A stretch of DNA of 64,000 nucleotides from Tistrella mobilis (GCF_041468085.1 NZ_CP121017.1:4623501-4687500), one strand, 5' to 3'. Positions 43,596 through 53,101 are shown, counted from the stretch's first letter. Notes: generated from the letters alone by a model not told the origin. Program-made: numbers and translations.

Positions 43596-46349
43596 TCAGC
43601 GCGATGCCGGCGGCGCGGGGCTCTCTGCGGTCTTGCGCAGGTCCAGCACCACTTCGACCACGTCGTCTTCCAGCGAATCGCGCACGGTGAAGCCCAGCGT
43701 CACCATCAGCTTGCGCATCGGCCGGTTGTCGCGCAGCACCTGCCCCACGATCCGGTGGATGCCGCGGGCCCGGCAATAGGCGATCACCTTGTTCATCAGC
43801 CGGATGCCGAGGCCGCGGCCCTTCAGGTCGGACCGCACCACCACCGCGAATTCGGCATCCACCGCATCCGGATCGAACACCACCCGCACCACGCCCACGG
43901 TCTCGGCGCCGGTCTCATCGGGCAACACGCCGGGCTTCACCGGCGGGATGTCGCCGCCGTCGAAGCGGGTGCGGGCGATGAAGGCCATCTCGCGGTCGTA
44001 ATCGATCTGGGTGAAACGGGCCATTTCGGTGTGGCTGAATTCACGCACCACGCCGAAGAAGCGGTAGCGGATGTCCTCGGGCGTCAGATGCCGGACGAAA
44101 TCCTGGTGGCCGGGCTCGTCTTCGGGGCGGATCGGGCGCAGCACCGCATGGCGGCCGTCGGCCATCGTCACCGTCTCCACCAGGTCCAGCGGATAGGGTC
44201 GGATGGCCAGCGGTCCACGGGCACCGCTGCCGGGGAAGACCTCGACATGGGCATCCAGCACCAGCACGCCCATGTCGTCGGCGATCAGCGGGTTGACGTC
44301 CAGGCCGCGCATCTCGGGCAGGTCGACCACCATCTGCGCCACGCGGATCAGAACGCCGGAAATCTCGTCCAGATCCGCTGCCGGCCGGTCGCGATAACCC
44401 AGCAGCAGTTTGTGCACCCGGGTGCGCATCATCAGCTCGCGCGCCAGCACGGTATTGAGCGGCGGCAGGGCCAGTTCCCGGTCGTCGACCAGTTCTTCGG
44501 CGGTACCGCCCTGGCCGAAGCTGATCACCGGCCCGAAGACGGGATCGTGGATCACCGCAATCCGCAGCTCATGCGCCCGGGGCCGGCGGATCATCCGCTG
44601 AACCAGGAAGCCGTCCAGCGGCGCGCCGGGCGCGCGGGTGCGCAGCCGCTCGGCCAGGCTGGCGGCGGCACCGCGCACCTCGTCGGCATTCTGCAGGTCG
44701 ACCACCACACCACCCACCTCGCTCTTGTGGGTGATGCCGCTGGAGGCGACCTTCAGCACCGCCGGGAAGCCCAGCGCCGCGGCGGCTGCCACCGCCGCCT
44801 CGGCATCCGCCGCGAAACGGGTCTCGATGGTCGCGATGCCATAGGCGCCGAGGATCCGGCCGGCCTCGATCTCGGTCAGCCGGCTGCGGCCTTGGGCCCG
44901 CGCGCCGGCAATCACCGCCCGGGCGGCCGCGACATCCGGCGTGAAGGTCTCGGGCACCGAGGACGGCGTCTCCATCAGCATGTCCTGGATCCGGCGATAG
45001 CCGACCCGGTGCATGAAGCCGCGCACGGCGTGATGGGGGGTGTCATAGGTGGCGATGCCGGCCTCGTTCAGCACCCGGCGGGCCGGGGCCGCGCCCTGCC
45101 CGCCCAGCCAGCTGGTCAGGATCGGCCGGCGGGTACGCTCCGCCGCCTTGGTCACCACCCGGGCGACATCGGCGCCGTCGGCAACGCCGGTCGGCGCATG
45201 CAGCACCAGCACCGCATCGGCCCCTTTGTCCTCCAGCAGGATGTCCAGCGCCTCGGCATAACGCCCCGCATCGGAGTCGCCGCCGATATCGACCGGATTG
45301 CCGCCCGACCACACCCCCGGCAGCACGCCGTCCAGCTTCGCCACGGTTTCAGGCGACAGCTCCGCCAGGCTGCCGCCGGCGGCAACCAGGCTGTCGACCG
45401 CCATCACCCCCGGCCCGCCGCCATTGGACAGGATGGCCAGCCGGTCGCCCCGCGGCGGCTGCAGCCGGTGCAGGGTCTCGACCGCGTCGAACAGCTCGTC
45501 GATCTCGCCCACGCGCAGAATGCCGGCGCGGCGCAGCGCCGCCTCGTAGACCTCGTCCTCGCCGGTCGCGGCGCCGGAATGGGTAAAGGCCGCGCGGGCG
45601 CCTGCCGGTACCCGGCCGGATTTGATCGCCAGCACCGGCTTGTTGCGCGCCGCCGCCCGCGCCGCCGACAGGAAGCGGCGGGCGGAATCGATCGCTTCGA
45701 CATAAAGCAGGATCGCGCGGGTGGCGGGGTCGCCGGCCAGATAGTCGATCACGTCGGCGAAACCGACATCGCGGCAGTCGCCCAGGCTGATCATGGCCGA
45801 AAAGCCGATGCCGTGGGCGACGGCATGGTCCATGACCGCGGTGCCGATCGCGCCCGACTGGGTCAGAAAGGCGATGCGCCCGCGCGGCACCCGGGCGGGC
45901 GCGAAGCTGGCGTTCAGCCCCACTTTCGGCACCACCAGCCCCAGCGTGTTGGGGCCGACCAGGCGCAGCCCCGTGGGTCGCGCCGCCTCCACCGCCGCCT
46001 GGGCGAGCGAGGCGCCGCCCGCGGTATAGGTCCGCCCCAGTCCGGCCCCGATCAGCACCGCGGCACGCACGCCGCGCTGGCCCGCCTGGCGGACCATCTC
46101 CGGCACCTGTTCGGGCGGGGTGCAGATCAGCGCCAGATCGGGCGTCACCGGCAGATCGGCAATGGTGCGATAGGCCAGCACGCCTTCGACCGAGTTGTAG
46201 CGCGGGTTGACGGGCATGATCGGGCCGGCGAAACCGCCATCCAGCAGGTTGCGCATCACCATGCGCCCCACACTGCCTGGCCGGGTGCTGGCGCCGATCA
46301 CGGCCACCGCCTTGGGGTCGAAGATCGCGTCGAGATTTCGGATGGTCAT
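43596..46349 (-). CDS. Pat-type protein: NDP-forming acyl-CoA ligase domains fused to GNAT acetyltransferase
   Basis: A 917-residue multidomain protein. Order: CoA-binding domain (VAVIGASTRPGSVGRMVMRN), succinyl-CoA-synthetase-like domain (FLTQSGAIGTAVMDHAVAHG, GFSAMISLGDCRDVGFADVI), ATP-grasp domain (ALGFPAVLKVASSGITHKSE, GVVVDLQNADEV), then a C-terminal GNAT domain (AEFAVVVRSDLKGRGLGIRL, VIAYCRARGIHRIVGQVLRD, MRKLMVTLGFTV). This is the layout of Pat/PatZ protein lysine acetyltransferases that inactivate acetyl-CoA synthetase, and of bifunctional acetate-CoA ligases. Whether the ligase half is active cannot be decided by eye. ATG 46349 is chosen. A CRP-like dyad lies upstream. Confidence 0.9.
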   Translation of the reverse strand: MTIRNLDAIFDPKAVAVIGASTRPGSVGRMVMRNLLDGGFAGPIMPVNPRYNSVEGVLAYRTIADLPVTPDLALICTPPEQVPEMVRQAGQRGVRAAVLIGAGLGRTYTAGGASLAQAAVEAARPTGLRLVGPNTLGLVVPKVGLNASFAPARVPRGRIAFLTQSGAIGTAVMDHAVAHGIGFSAMISLGDCRDVGFADVIDYLAGDPATRAILLYVEAIDSARRFLSAARAAARNKPVLAIKSGRVPAGARAAFTHSGAATGEDEVYEAALRRAGILRVGEIDELFDAVETLHRLQPPRGDRLAILSNGGGPGVMAVDSLVAAGGSLAELSPETVAKLDGVLPGVWSGGNPVDIGGDSDAGRYAEALDILLEDKGADAVLVLHAPTGVADGADVARVVTKAAERTRRPILTSWLGGQGAAPARRVLNEAGIATYDTPHHAVRGFMHRVGYRRIQDMLMETPSSVPETFTPDVAAARAVIAGARAQGRSRLTEIEAGRILGAYGIATIETRFAADAEAAVAAAAALGFPAVLKVASSGITHKSEVGGVVVDLQNADEVRGAAASLAERLRTRAPGAPLDGFLVQRMIRRPRAHELRIAVIHDPVFGPVISFGQGGTAEELVDDRELALPPLNTVLARELMMRTRVHKLLLGYRDRPAADLDEISGVLIRVAQMVVDLPEMRGLDVNPLIADDMGVLVLDAHVEVFPGSGARGPLAIRPYPLDLVETVTMADGRHAVLRPIRPEDEPGHQDFVRHLTPEDIRYRFFGVVREFSHTEMARFTQIDYDREMAFIARTRFDGGDIPPVKPGVLPDETGAETVGVVRVVFDPDAVDAEFAVVVRSDLKGRGLGIRLMNKVIAYCRARGIHRIVGQVLRDNRPMRKLMVTLGFTVRDSLEDDVVEVVLDLRKTAESPAPPASR

Positions 46350-46381
46350 GTGGGTGGCCGCTCCGGTCCGGTCGCCGCGGA

Positions 46382-46397
46382 TGTGATGCACATCACC
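46382..46397 (-). promoter_or_regulatory. CRP/FNR-like site upstream of the Pat-type gene
   Basis: TGTGA-TGCACA-TCACC matches the Crp consensus half-sites (TGTGA-N6-TCACA) at 9 of 10 positions. It starts 33 bp before ATG 46349. On the minus strand a possible extended -10 (TGATATAGG) lies just upstream of the dyad, so binding would more likely repress. Confidence 0.45.
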
Positions 46398-46467
46398 CTA
46401 TATCAGGATGGCGTCGATCGCGAGACGGTGCGTCGTCGTGGCGCGGCAACCCCCGGCATCGGTCCCT

Positions 46468-47340
46468 TCAGCGCGTCCAGACGAAGGCCGGCAGCATCGC
46501 GGTGGGCATGAAGCCCTCTTCGGCACAGACCTGTTCCGCCCGTCCGGCGTCGGGCAGGTCGCCATGGGCCAGGCCCAGCTTTTCCGCCATGATGCCGCCG
46601 GCGATAAAATAGCCCGGAATGCCGAAACCGGTTGCCCCCTGAATATCGGTATGCGGGCCATCACCCACAGCCGCCACCCGCTCCCGCGGCAGGTCGAGGA
46701 TCTCCAGGCAGCGCTCATAGACCGAGGCGTAGGGTTTGCCGAAAGAGATCACCCGGCCGCCGAGCTTCTCATAGGCCTCGGCCATCACGCCCGCACAGGG
46801 AAAGCGCGAGCCGTCGATGCGCACGATCACCATATCGGGATTGGCGCAGATCATCGGCAGACCGCGGGCTGCGGCGGCTTCCAGCGCCGGCATCAGCGGT
46901 TCCAGCCGCGGATCCTCGTCGTCGAAGCCGGTGTTGAGCACCAGATCGGCCGTGGCCGCATCGTGAACATCGGCGAAGGGCAGGCCGTCGAGCAGGCCGG
47001 CATCGCGCGGCGGGCCCAGATGCAGCACCCGCCGGCCGATCTCCCCCGCCGCCAGCATGGAGGCTGCGGCATCGCGCGCGGTCTCGCCCGACGACACCAC
47101 GCCGTCATAGAGGCCGCGATCGACGCCGAAACGGTCCAGCTGCTCGATCACCCGCGAAGCCCGACGCGGAGCGTTGGTCAGGAACACGATCCGCCGGCCG
47201 GTCTCGCGCAGCCGGGTGAGGCAGTCGACGGCGCCGGGATAGAGCTGGCGGCCGTCATGGATCACGCCCCAGAGGTCGAGGATGAAACCGTCATGGGCGG
47301 GCGCGATGGCGGCGACGCCATCATATACGGTCATGGACAT
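46468..47340 (-). CDS. HAD-superfamily hydrolase, class IIA (TIGR01459-type)
   Basis: A 290-residue HAD phosphatase of the NagD-like subfamily. Motif I FILDLWGVIHDG (the second catalytic Asp position is not the usual DxDG but Trp-Gly, as in the TIGR01459 group), motif II VFLTNAPRR, motif III/IV region GKPYASVYERCLEIL and VAAVGDGPHTDIQGATGFGI. Substrate unknown. ATG 47340 has no clear ribosome-binding site; translation may depend on upstream genes, as the TipF-like gene ends 83 bp before on the same strand. Confidence 0.88.
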   Translation of the reverse strand: MSMTVYDGVAAIAPAHDGFILDLWGVIHDGRQLYPGAVDCLTRLRETGRRIVFLTNAPRRASRVIEQLDRFGVDRGLYDGVVSSGETARDAAASMLAAGEIGRRVLHLGPPRDAGLLDGLPFADVHDAATADLVLNTGFDDEDPRLEPLMPALEAAAARGLPMICANPDMVIVRIDGSRFPCAGVMAEAYEKLGGRVISFGKPYASVYERCLEILDLPRERVAAVGDGPHTDIQGATGFGIPGYFIAGGIMAEKLGLAHGDLPDAGRAEQVCAEEGFMPTAMLPAFVWTR

Positions 47341-47423
47341 CGGAGGGGCGGATCCGTTCTCGGAGCGGGGAGGAAGGCAGCGGCGGCAGAGCGGGCTGAC
47401 GGCAGGGAGGACAGGCGGCCGGA

Positions 47424-48713
47424 TCAGCCGAGGCGCCGCGGTTCGCCGAACAGATAGCCCGCACCGTATTCGATGCCAAGGTCCAAGAGGTCGATCAGCC
47501 GCTGCTCGTCGTCGATATGGTCGACCACGACACGGATGCTGCGGGCACGCAGTTCGCGCAGCAGGTCGCGGAAGGCGGCAGCCCCATCGGGCGTACGGGC
47601 ACCGGCCAGCGCCACGGCGGCCGGAATCTTCACATAGGCGAGCAGCCGGCCGCGGGCCAGGGTCTCCGTACTCATCCGCTTGGGATCGACCCCGTCGGCA
47701 AGGAAGCGGCACCCCAGCCGTGTCAGCCGCTGCAGGGCATTGATCTGCGGATCGCTCAACGCCATCCAGGTGGTGGCTGGGGCTGCGACGATCACCGAGG
47801 ATGGTACGCCCGCATCTTCGGCCAGATAATCGGCCAGATCCTCGTGCACCAGCGGGTCGGCCAGGCCGTGGCCGGTGACATAGGCCACCACGGGCAGGTT
47901 CGGCTCCCCCGCCCTGGGTCGGCGGCCGACACGCAGGGCACGCAGCAACAAGTGGTTGTCGAGCCGCTGGGCCAGCCCCGGCACCCTGGCACGATCCTCC
48001 ACCACATCCAGGCCGATCACCCGCCCGTCGGGGCCATGAACCACGGCACGGGCCTCGATCAGCGCCGGGCGCCGGCTGGGCAGGCGGACGATGGAAGTCA
48101 CCATCACATCGATCGCCCCGGCGCCGACCGCGGCATCCAGCACCGCTTCGGGATCCAGCGGCGGCAATGGTGGCACAGGGCGTGTGTCGGCGGGGCCTGC
48201 CTGGGCCGAGGCCCGGGCCGTCGCGGTGGCACGGGCAGGCCCGGTTGCCGGTTCGCGCCGGTTGCGGGCCAGTTCAGGCAGCAGGCGTTGCAGGCTGCGC
48301 AGCTCGTCGACCAGATCGCCGGACTGTCCGCCGCTCTCGATCCGGGCGACCCGGTCCGACAGCGCGCGCAGGTCGATGGCCAGCTGCATCCGCTCCCGCT
48401 TTTCGACCGCCAGCCGGGAAAGCAGGGCGACGACCAGATGGGCAAGTGCCAGACCGCCCGCAGCCGCAGCCCAGACGATCAGCCGGAACAGCACACCTTC
48501 GGCGGGGATAAGGGCAGCCGGCAGCAGGCCGACGGCAGCATAACCCGCCATGTACAGCCGGTCGCGCCGGTCGAGGGCGAAGGGTTCTACCGGCGGCGGT
48601 ACCGGCCGGCCGGTCACGTCGACGGCGTCGACATCCCCCAGGACGTCGTCCTCGACCAGGTCTTCGGGGGCGATCCGCGGTTCACGCCGCCCGGCCGACG
48701 ATCTCCCCAACAT
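47424..48713 (-). CDS. Membrane-anchored degenerate EAL-domain protein, TipF-like
   Basis: A 429-residue protein. Two hydrophobic helices near 54-100 (YMAGYAAVGLLPAALIPAEG, FRLIVWAAAAGGLALAHLVV) are followed by a coiled coil (about 103-155, AVEKRERMQLAIDLRALSDR) and, after a Pro/Ala linker, an EAL-like domain. The EAL motif is changed to EAR (ALIEARAVV), the DDFG metal loop is missing, and the end VVDHIDDEQRLIDLLDLGIE plus GYLFGEPRRLG matches the EAL C-terminus. Catalysis is unlikely, so it may bind c-di-GMP. Architecture recalls Caulobacter TipF, a flagellar positioning factor. It overlaps the pyrD stop by 32 bp. Confidence 0.75.
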   Translation of the reverse strand: MLGRSSAGRREPRIAPEDLVEDDVLGDVDAVDVTGRPVPPPVEPFALDRRDRLYMAGYAAVGLLPAALIPAEGVLFRLIVWAAAAGGLALAHLVVALLSRLAVEKRERMQLAIDLRALSDRVARIESGGQSGDLVDELRSLQRLLPELARNRREPATGPARATATARASAQAGPADTRPVPPLPPLDPEAVLDAAVGAGAIDVMVTSIVRLPSRRPALIEARAVVHGPDGRVIGLDVVEDRARVPGLAQRLDNHLLLRALRVGRRPRAGEPNLPVVAYVTGHGLADPLVHEDLADYLAEDAGVPSSVIVAAPATTWMALSDPQINALQRLTRLGCRFLADGVDPKRMSTETLARGRLLAYVKIPAAVALAGARTPDGAAAFRDLLRELRARSIRVVVDHIDDEQRLIDLLDLGIEYGAGYLFGEPRRLG

Positions 48714-49764
48714 CCCTCACCCCCTCGGCGGCAACCCGCCGGTTCAGGCCTTCGACGATCCGCCCGACCAGCCCCGGCCCCTCATAGACCAGCGCCGAAT
48801 AGAGCTGGAGCAGGCCGGCGCCGGCCGCAAGCCGGTCCCAGGCATCGTCGGCGGTCTCGATCCCGCCGACGCCGATGATCGGCATGGTGCCATCCAGCGC
48901 CCGGAACACGTCGCGGGTCAGCGCCAGGGCCCGGGCCTTCAGCGGCCGCCCCGACAGACCGCCGGTCTGGCTGCGATGGGGGCTTTGCAGCGTGTCCGGC
49001 CGGGCGATGGTGGTGTTGGCGACCACCATGCCGTCGATCCCGGCATCGCGGGCGGCATCCACCGTGTCGGCCAGGCCGATCTCGTCCAGATCCGGTGCGA
49101 TCTTGACCAGGATCGGCGGCCGCGCCGTGCCGGCGATCCCCTGGTCGCGCGCCGCCTTCAGCCCGCTGAGCAAGCCTGAGAGATGCGCCCGCCCCTGCAG
49201 GTCGCGCAGCCCCGGCGTGTTGGGCGACGAGACGTTGACCACCACCGCATCGACCAGCGGCCCCAGCTTCGCAAGGCCGGCGGTATAGTCGGCGAGGGCA
49301 TCCTCGCTGGTCTTGTTCTTGCCCAGATTGGCAAAGACAGGGCCCGTCGACCGCCGCCGGGCGGCACGGGCGGCCAGCCTGCCGGCCACCACATCCAGCC
49401 CGTCATTGTTGAAGCCCATGCGGTTGATCACCGCCCGGTCCTCGGTCAGCCGGAATAGCCGCGGCCGGTCGTTGCCGGGCTGGGGCCTGGGGGTCACGCC
49501 GCCAATCTCGATGAAGGCGAAGCCATAGCCGAACAGCGGGTCGACGGCGACCGCGTTCTTGTCGTAGCCGGCCGCCAGACCCAGCGGATGCGCGAAATCC
49601 AGCCCCCAGAGCCGGCGGCGGAGCGCCGGCACCGGCCGGGCGGGATGCGGCGGCACCGCCAGTCGGGCAAGGCCGCTGGTCAGGCCGAACAGCGACAGGC
49701 CGTGGGCACGTTCCGGATCCAGGCGGTAGACGAGCGGCGCGAGCCGCCCCCAGGCGTCGCTCAT
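48682..49764 (-). CDS. pyrD: Dihydroorotate dehydrogenase (quinone)
   Basis: A 360-residue class 2 PyrD that oxidises dihydroorotate to orotate with FMN and passes electrons to quinone at the inner membrane. Motifs: GLAAGYDKNAVAVDPLFGYG, FIEIGGVTPRPQPGNDRPRL, VNVSSPNTPGLRDLQ (catalytic Ser region), ILVKIAPDLDEIGL and PIIGVGGIETADDAWDRLAA. The N-terminal helix YRLDPERAHGLSLFGL is the quinone-site segment of class 2 enzymes. It overlaps the upstream DUF952 gene by 4 bp and the downstream TipF-like gene by 32 bp, a tight operon. Confidence 0.96.
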   Translation of the reverse strand: MSDAWGRLAPLVYRLDPERAHGLSLFGLTSGLARLAVPPHPARPVPALRRRLWGLDFAHPLGLAAGYDKNAVAVDPLFGYGFAFIEIGGVTPRPQPGNDRPRLFRLTEDRAVINRMGFNNDGLDVVAGRLAARAARRRSTGPVFANLGKNKTSEDALADYTAGLAKLGPLVDAVVVNVSSPNTPGLRDLQGRAHLSGLLSGLKAARDQGIAGTARPPILVKIAPDLDEIGLADTVDAARDAGIDGMVVANTTIARPDTLQSPHRSQTGGLSGRPLKARALALTRDVFRALDGTMPIIGVGGIETADDAWDRLAAGAGLLQLYSALVYEGPGLVGRIVEGLNRRVAAEGVRDVGEIVGRAA

Positions 49765-50162
49765 GCGCCCGCTCCGGAGACCGCGGCATGGGCGGGGAAA
49801 ACATGCAGCCCGTCGGGCCCCAGCGGCAGCGGATCGGTGCGCACCACGGCGACCGACGGCAGCGGCCCGTAGATATGCGGGAACAGCTGCCCCCCGCGTG
49901 ACGGTTCCCAGCGCAGCAGCGCGCCCAGCCGGCGGACGTCGATCGTCACCAGCATCAGATCGTCACGGCCTTTCAGATGCAGACGGGCGGTTTCGGCCAG
50001 CTGATCGGCGGTGGAACAGTGGATGAAGCCGTCGGTCTCGCACAGCCGGCCGCCGCGATAGGCGCCCGGGGTGGCCGCCGCCCAGCGTGCCGCCTCGGCG
50101 AAATGGAAGATCCAGCCCCTGTCCTCGCCCGCCTGGGCGGGTCGGTCGGTGATGTCGGTCAT
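49761..50162 (-). CDS. DUF952-family protein
   Basis: A 133-residue protein. The family signatures are IFHFAEAARWAAA, YRGGRLCETDGFIHCSTADQ, DDLMLVTIDVRRLGALLRWE and QLFPHIYGPLPSVAVVRTDP. DUF952 proteins are related to ADP-ribose-type folds, and their function is unknown. ATG 50162 follows GGGAGACGACC; the longer open frame is unsupported. It ends in an ATGA overlap with pyrD. It is a common neighbour of pyrD in alphaproteobacteria as far as I recall. Confidence 0.9.
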   Translation of the reverse strand: MTDITDRPAQAGEDRGWIFHFAEAARWAAATPGAYRGGRLCETDGFIHCSTADQLAETARLHLKGRDDLMLVTIDVRRLGALLRWEPSRGGQLFPHIYGPLPSVAVVRTDPLPLGPDGLHVFPAHAAVSGAGA

Positions 50163-50217
50163 CGGTCGTCTCCCGCCATGGTCTTTCCCCGTCGCATAGA
50201 CCCGGCCATCCGGATCG

Positions 50218-51504
50218 TCATGCGATCCGCGCCGCAAGGCGCCTGTCCAGTCCGTCGACCAGCCAGCCATCCAGCTTGTCCAGGAAGGTGATGCACTGGT
50301 CCAGCTGCTCGCGGGCGACGAATTCGTCCGCCCGATGGGCCTGATCGATACTGCCCGGCCCGCAGACCACCACCGGCACGCCGGCACGCTGGAAGATGCC
50401 GGCCTCGGTGGCGAAAGCCACCACATGGGTACGGTTGCTGCCGGTCAGCGCCAGCGCCATGGCCTCGGCGGGGCTGTCTGCCTCGGGCGTCAGCGGCTCG
50501 ACGTTCACGTCCACCACCGTGGTCACCCCGGCATCGTCCGAAACGGCTTTCAGCCGGGGCAGCACCTCTGCCTCGACCCGCGCATCCAGGCGGCGGACGA
50601 TGTCGTCGATCGAATGACCGGGCATCAGCCGGGCAGACCAGTCCAGTTCGGCCTCGCGGGGGATGATGTTGACGGCAGTACCGCCCCGCACCATCACCGC
50701 GGTGACGGTGGTATAGGGGGGCTCGAACCCGCTGTCGGCCTGGGCGATGCCGGCATATTCGGCCTCCAGTTCCTCAAGAAAGCCGGTGATGCGGGCCGCG
50801 GCCGAAATCGCATTGGCGCCCAGATGCGGCTGCGAGCTGTGTGCCTCCACCCCGGTCACCCGGGTGCGGCACAGGCAGACGCCCTTATGGGCCGTCACCA
50901 CCCGCATCGAGGTCGGCTCCCCCACCACCGCCAGCCGCGGCCGGGCGGCAAGGCCCCGGATGTGGCGGGCAAGGTCGGGGGCACCCATGCAGGCGACCTC
51001 TTCGTCATAGGTGAAGGCGAAATGCACCGGGTCCGTCAGCGGCAGGGCCGCCCAGTCGGGCAGCTTGGCCAGCACACAGGCGATGAAGCCCTTCATGTCG
51101 CAGGTGCCACGCCCAAGCATCAGCCCGCCACGCTCGGTCAGGCGGAACGGATCGGTCGTCCAGGGCTGTCCATCCACCGGCACCACGTCGGTATGGCCCG
51201 CCAGCATCACGCCGCCCCGGCCCTCAGGACCGATGGTCGCGAAGATATTGGCCTTGGTGCCGTCGGCCGACGGAATCCGCTCGTGCCGTACTCCATAGAG
51301 ATCCAGCCAGCTCTCGACGAAGGCGATCAGCGGCAGGTTGCTGTAGCGACTGGTGGTGTCGAAGGCGATCAGCCGCGCCAGCAGCGCATCGCGCCGGGCG
51401 GCAGCGGTCGGCAGGGCGGCGATCAGCGCCGCGGCTTCGGCATCCGGTACCGCCGGGTCGGCCGCCGGGCCGATCCGGCCGGCGAGGTCAATCGAGGCGT
51501 CCAT
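50218..51504 (-). CDS. argE: M20 metallopeptidase, acetylornithine deacetylase (ArgE)-like
   Basis: A 428-residue two-zinc amidohydrolase. Metal ligands appear in order: GHTDVVPVDG (His, Asp), GTCDMKG (bridging Asp), TYDEEVACMGA (catalytic and metal Glu), VGEPTSMRVV (Glu) and GPGSIDQAHRADEFV (final His). The dimerisation domain is inserted at about 220-340. The similarity is to ArgE, releasing ornithine from N-acetylornithine, but related M20 enzymes act on other N-acyl amino acids. An ArgD-like gene lies 11 kb away. It is a single gene, 55 bp from the DUF952 start. Confidence 0.85.
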   Translation of the reverse strand: MDASIDLAGRIGPAADPAVPDAEAAALIAALPTAAARRDALLARLIAFDTTSRYSNLPLIAFVESWLDLYGVRHERIPSADGTKANIFATIGPEGRGGVMLAGHTDVVPVDGQPWTTDPFRLTERGGLMLGRGTCDMKGFIACVLAKLPDWAALPLTDPVHFAFTYDEEVACMGAPDLARHIRGLAARPRLAVVGEPTSMRVVTAHKGVCLCRTRVTGVEAHSSQPHLGANAISAAARITGFLEELEAEYAGIAQADSGFEPPYTTVTAVMVRGGTAVNIIPREAELDWSARLMPGHSIDDIVRRLDARVEAEVLPRLKAVSDDAGVTTVVDVNVEPLTPEADSPAEAMALALTGSNRTHVVAFATEAGIFQRAGVPVVVCGPGSIDQAHRADEFVAREQLDQCITFLDKLDGWLVDGLDRRLAARIA

Positions 51505-51649
51505 GGCAGACGGCGACCTTCAGGGAGGAGGGCTGACAGAGAAGGAAGCTGGCAGACGGAGAGAGCGGCCATCACGGCGACATGTGCAGCTGCGAAGACC
51601 ACTCCGGTTTCTCAAACCGTAAACAGGTCCGGGCTTCGGCGCAACGCAG

Positions 51650-53101
51650 TCACCCCCGCCAGTAGGCGCGGGTGAACAGGACCAGCACGGTAAACAGCTC
51701 CAGGCGGCCGAGCAGCATGGCGAAGGCCAGCACCGTCAGCACCGGGTCGGTCATGGTGGCATAATTGCCGACCGGGCCGATGATCGGCCCGAGCCCGGGG
51801 CCGACATTGGCCAGCGCCTGGGAAACCGCGGTGGCGGCGGTGATGAAGTCCACCCCCAGCAGCGCCACCACGATCGACAGCACCACGAAGACCGCGAAGA
51901 AGACGGTGGTGAAGCTCAACACCGACAGCAGAATGGCTTCGGGCACCGGCCTGCGGTTGTAGGTGGGCACGATCACCGCATTCGGGTGGACCAGCTGGCG
52001 AAGGTGGCGGCGGGCGGCGGTCACCAGGATCACGAAGCGGAAGACCTTGATGCCGCCGGCGGTAGAGCCCGTGCAGCCGCCGACCAGGATCAGCCAGAAG
52101 AACACGGCGAAGGGGAAAGTGCCCCAGAGATTGTAATCGGCCGTGGCAAAACCGGTCGTGGTGATGACCGAAACGACGTTGAACAGCGACACGCGCAGCG
52201 CCTGCAGCGGCGCCATGTGTTCATGCAGCACCAGCCAGAGGCTGAGCGTCACCGTCCAGACCAGGATGGCGAGGAAGAACGCCCTCACCTGCGCATCCTT
52301 CCAGAGCGCATCGCGATCCTGGCCGAGCACGCGGATATAGAGCACGAAGGGCAGGGCACCGCCGATCATGAACACCACGATGATCATCTCGATCAGCGGG
52401 CTGTCGAAATGGCCGATCGAGGCATCGGAGGTGGAAAAACCGCCGGTCGATACCGTCGACATGGCGTGGACCAGCGCCTCGAAGCCGTTCATGCCGGCGG
52501 CCCAGAGCAGCGCCATGCAGGCCAGCGTCATCACCACATAGACCCGGCCGAAAGCCGCCGCCAGCTGGGCGGCCCGCGGCACGATCTTTTCGGAATTGTC
52601 CGAGCTTTCGGTCCGGAACAGCTGCATGCCGCCGATGCGGAGCATGGGCATGATCGCGACCGAGGTGACGATGATGCCGATGCCGCCCAGCCAGTGCAGC
52701 ATGCCACGCCAGATCAGTACCCCGGGAGGCGCGGTGTCCAGCCCGGTCAACACCGTGGATCCGGTGGTGGTCAGGCCCGACATCGCCTCGAAGAACGCGC
52801 CGGCATAGGTGATATGGGGCGACGCGAACAGCAGCGGCAGCGCCGCGAAGGCCGCCACCGACAGCCATGAAAGGGTGGTGGTCAGGAAGGCGTGGCGCAG
52901 GCTGAGCGAGGTGGGATGCGCGGTGCGTGTGGTCAGCACCAGGCTGACGCCGGCGAAGATGGTCACCAGCGACGACACCACGAAGACCGACCAGTCGGGA
53001 CTGGCCACCACTGCATCGAAGGCTGCCGGCACCAGCATGGTGGCGCCCAGCAGTGCCAGCAGCACGCCGATGATGAACAGCACCGGCTTGACGTCGATCA
53101 C
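51650..53101 (-). CDS. trkH: TrkH-family potassium uptake protein
   Basis: A 483-residue K+ translocating subunit with four pore-loop repeats visible: MSGLTTTGSTVLTGL, MSTVSTGGFSTSD, NVVSVITTTGFATADY and SQALANVGPGLGPIIG, each carrying the selectivity Gly. Helices such as PVLFIIGVLLALLGATMLVP open the protein. GTG 53101 gives the usual TrkH N-terminus and length; the longer frame from 53161 adds a basic unrelated stretch. It would work with a TrkA-type RCK protein encoded elsewhere. Confidence 0.95.
   Translation of the reverse strand: MIDVKPVLFIIGVLLALLGATMLVPAAFDAVVASPDWSVFVVSSLVTIFAGVSLVLTTRTAHPTSLSLRHAFLTTTLSWLSVAAFAALPLLFASPHITYAGAFFEAMSGLTTTGSTVLTGLDTAPPGVLIWRGMLHWLGGIGIIVTSVAIMPMLRIGGMQLFRTESSDNSEKIVPRAAQLAAAFGRVYVVMTLACMALLWAAGMNGFEALVHAMSTVSTGGFSTSDASIGHFDSPLIEMIIVVFMIGGALPFVLYIRVLGQDRDALWKDAQVRAFFLAILVWTVTLSLWLVLHEHMAPLQALRVSLFNVVSVITTTGFATADYNLWGTFPFAVFFWLILVGGCTGSTAGGIKVFRFVILVTAARRHLRQLVHPNAVIVPTYNRRPVPEAILLSVLSFTTVFFAVFVVLSIVVALLGVDFITAATAVSQALANVGPGLGPIIGPVGNYATMTDPVLTVLAFAMLLGRLELFTVLVLFTRAYWRG

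Noticed and set aside
43512-46511. A plus-strand open frame of about 1000 codons
   Set aside because: It is the antisense of the Pat-type gene; repeated His/Gln/Arg-rich composition and no recognisable domain.
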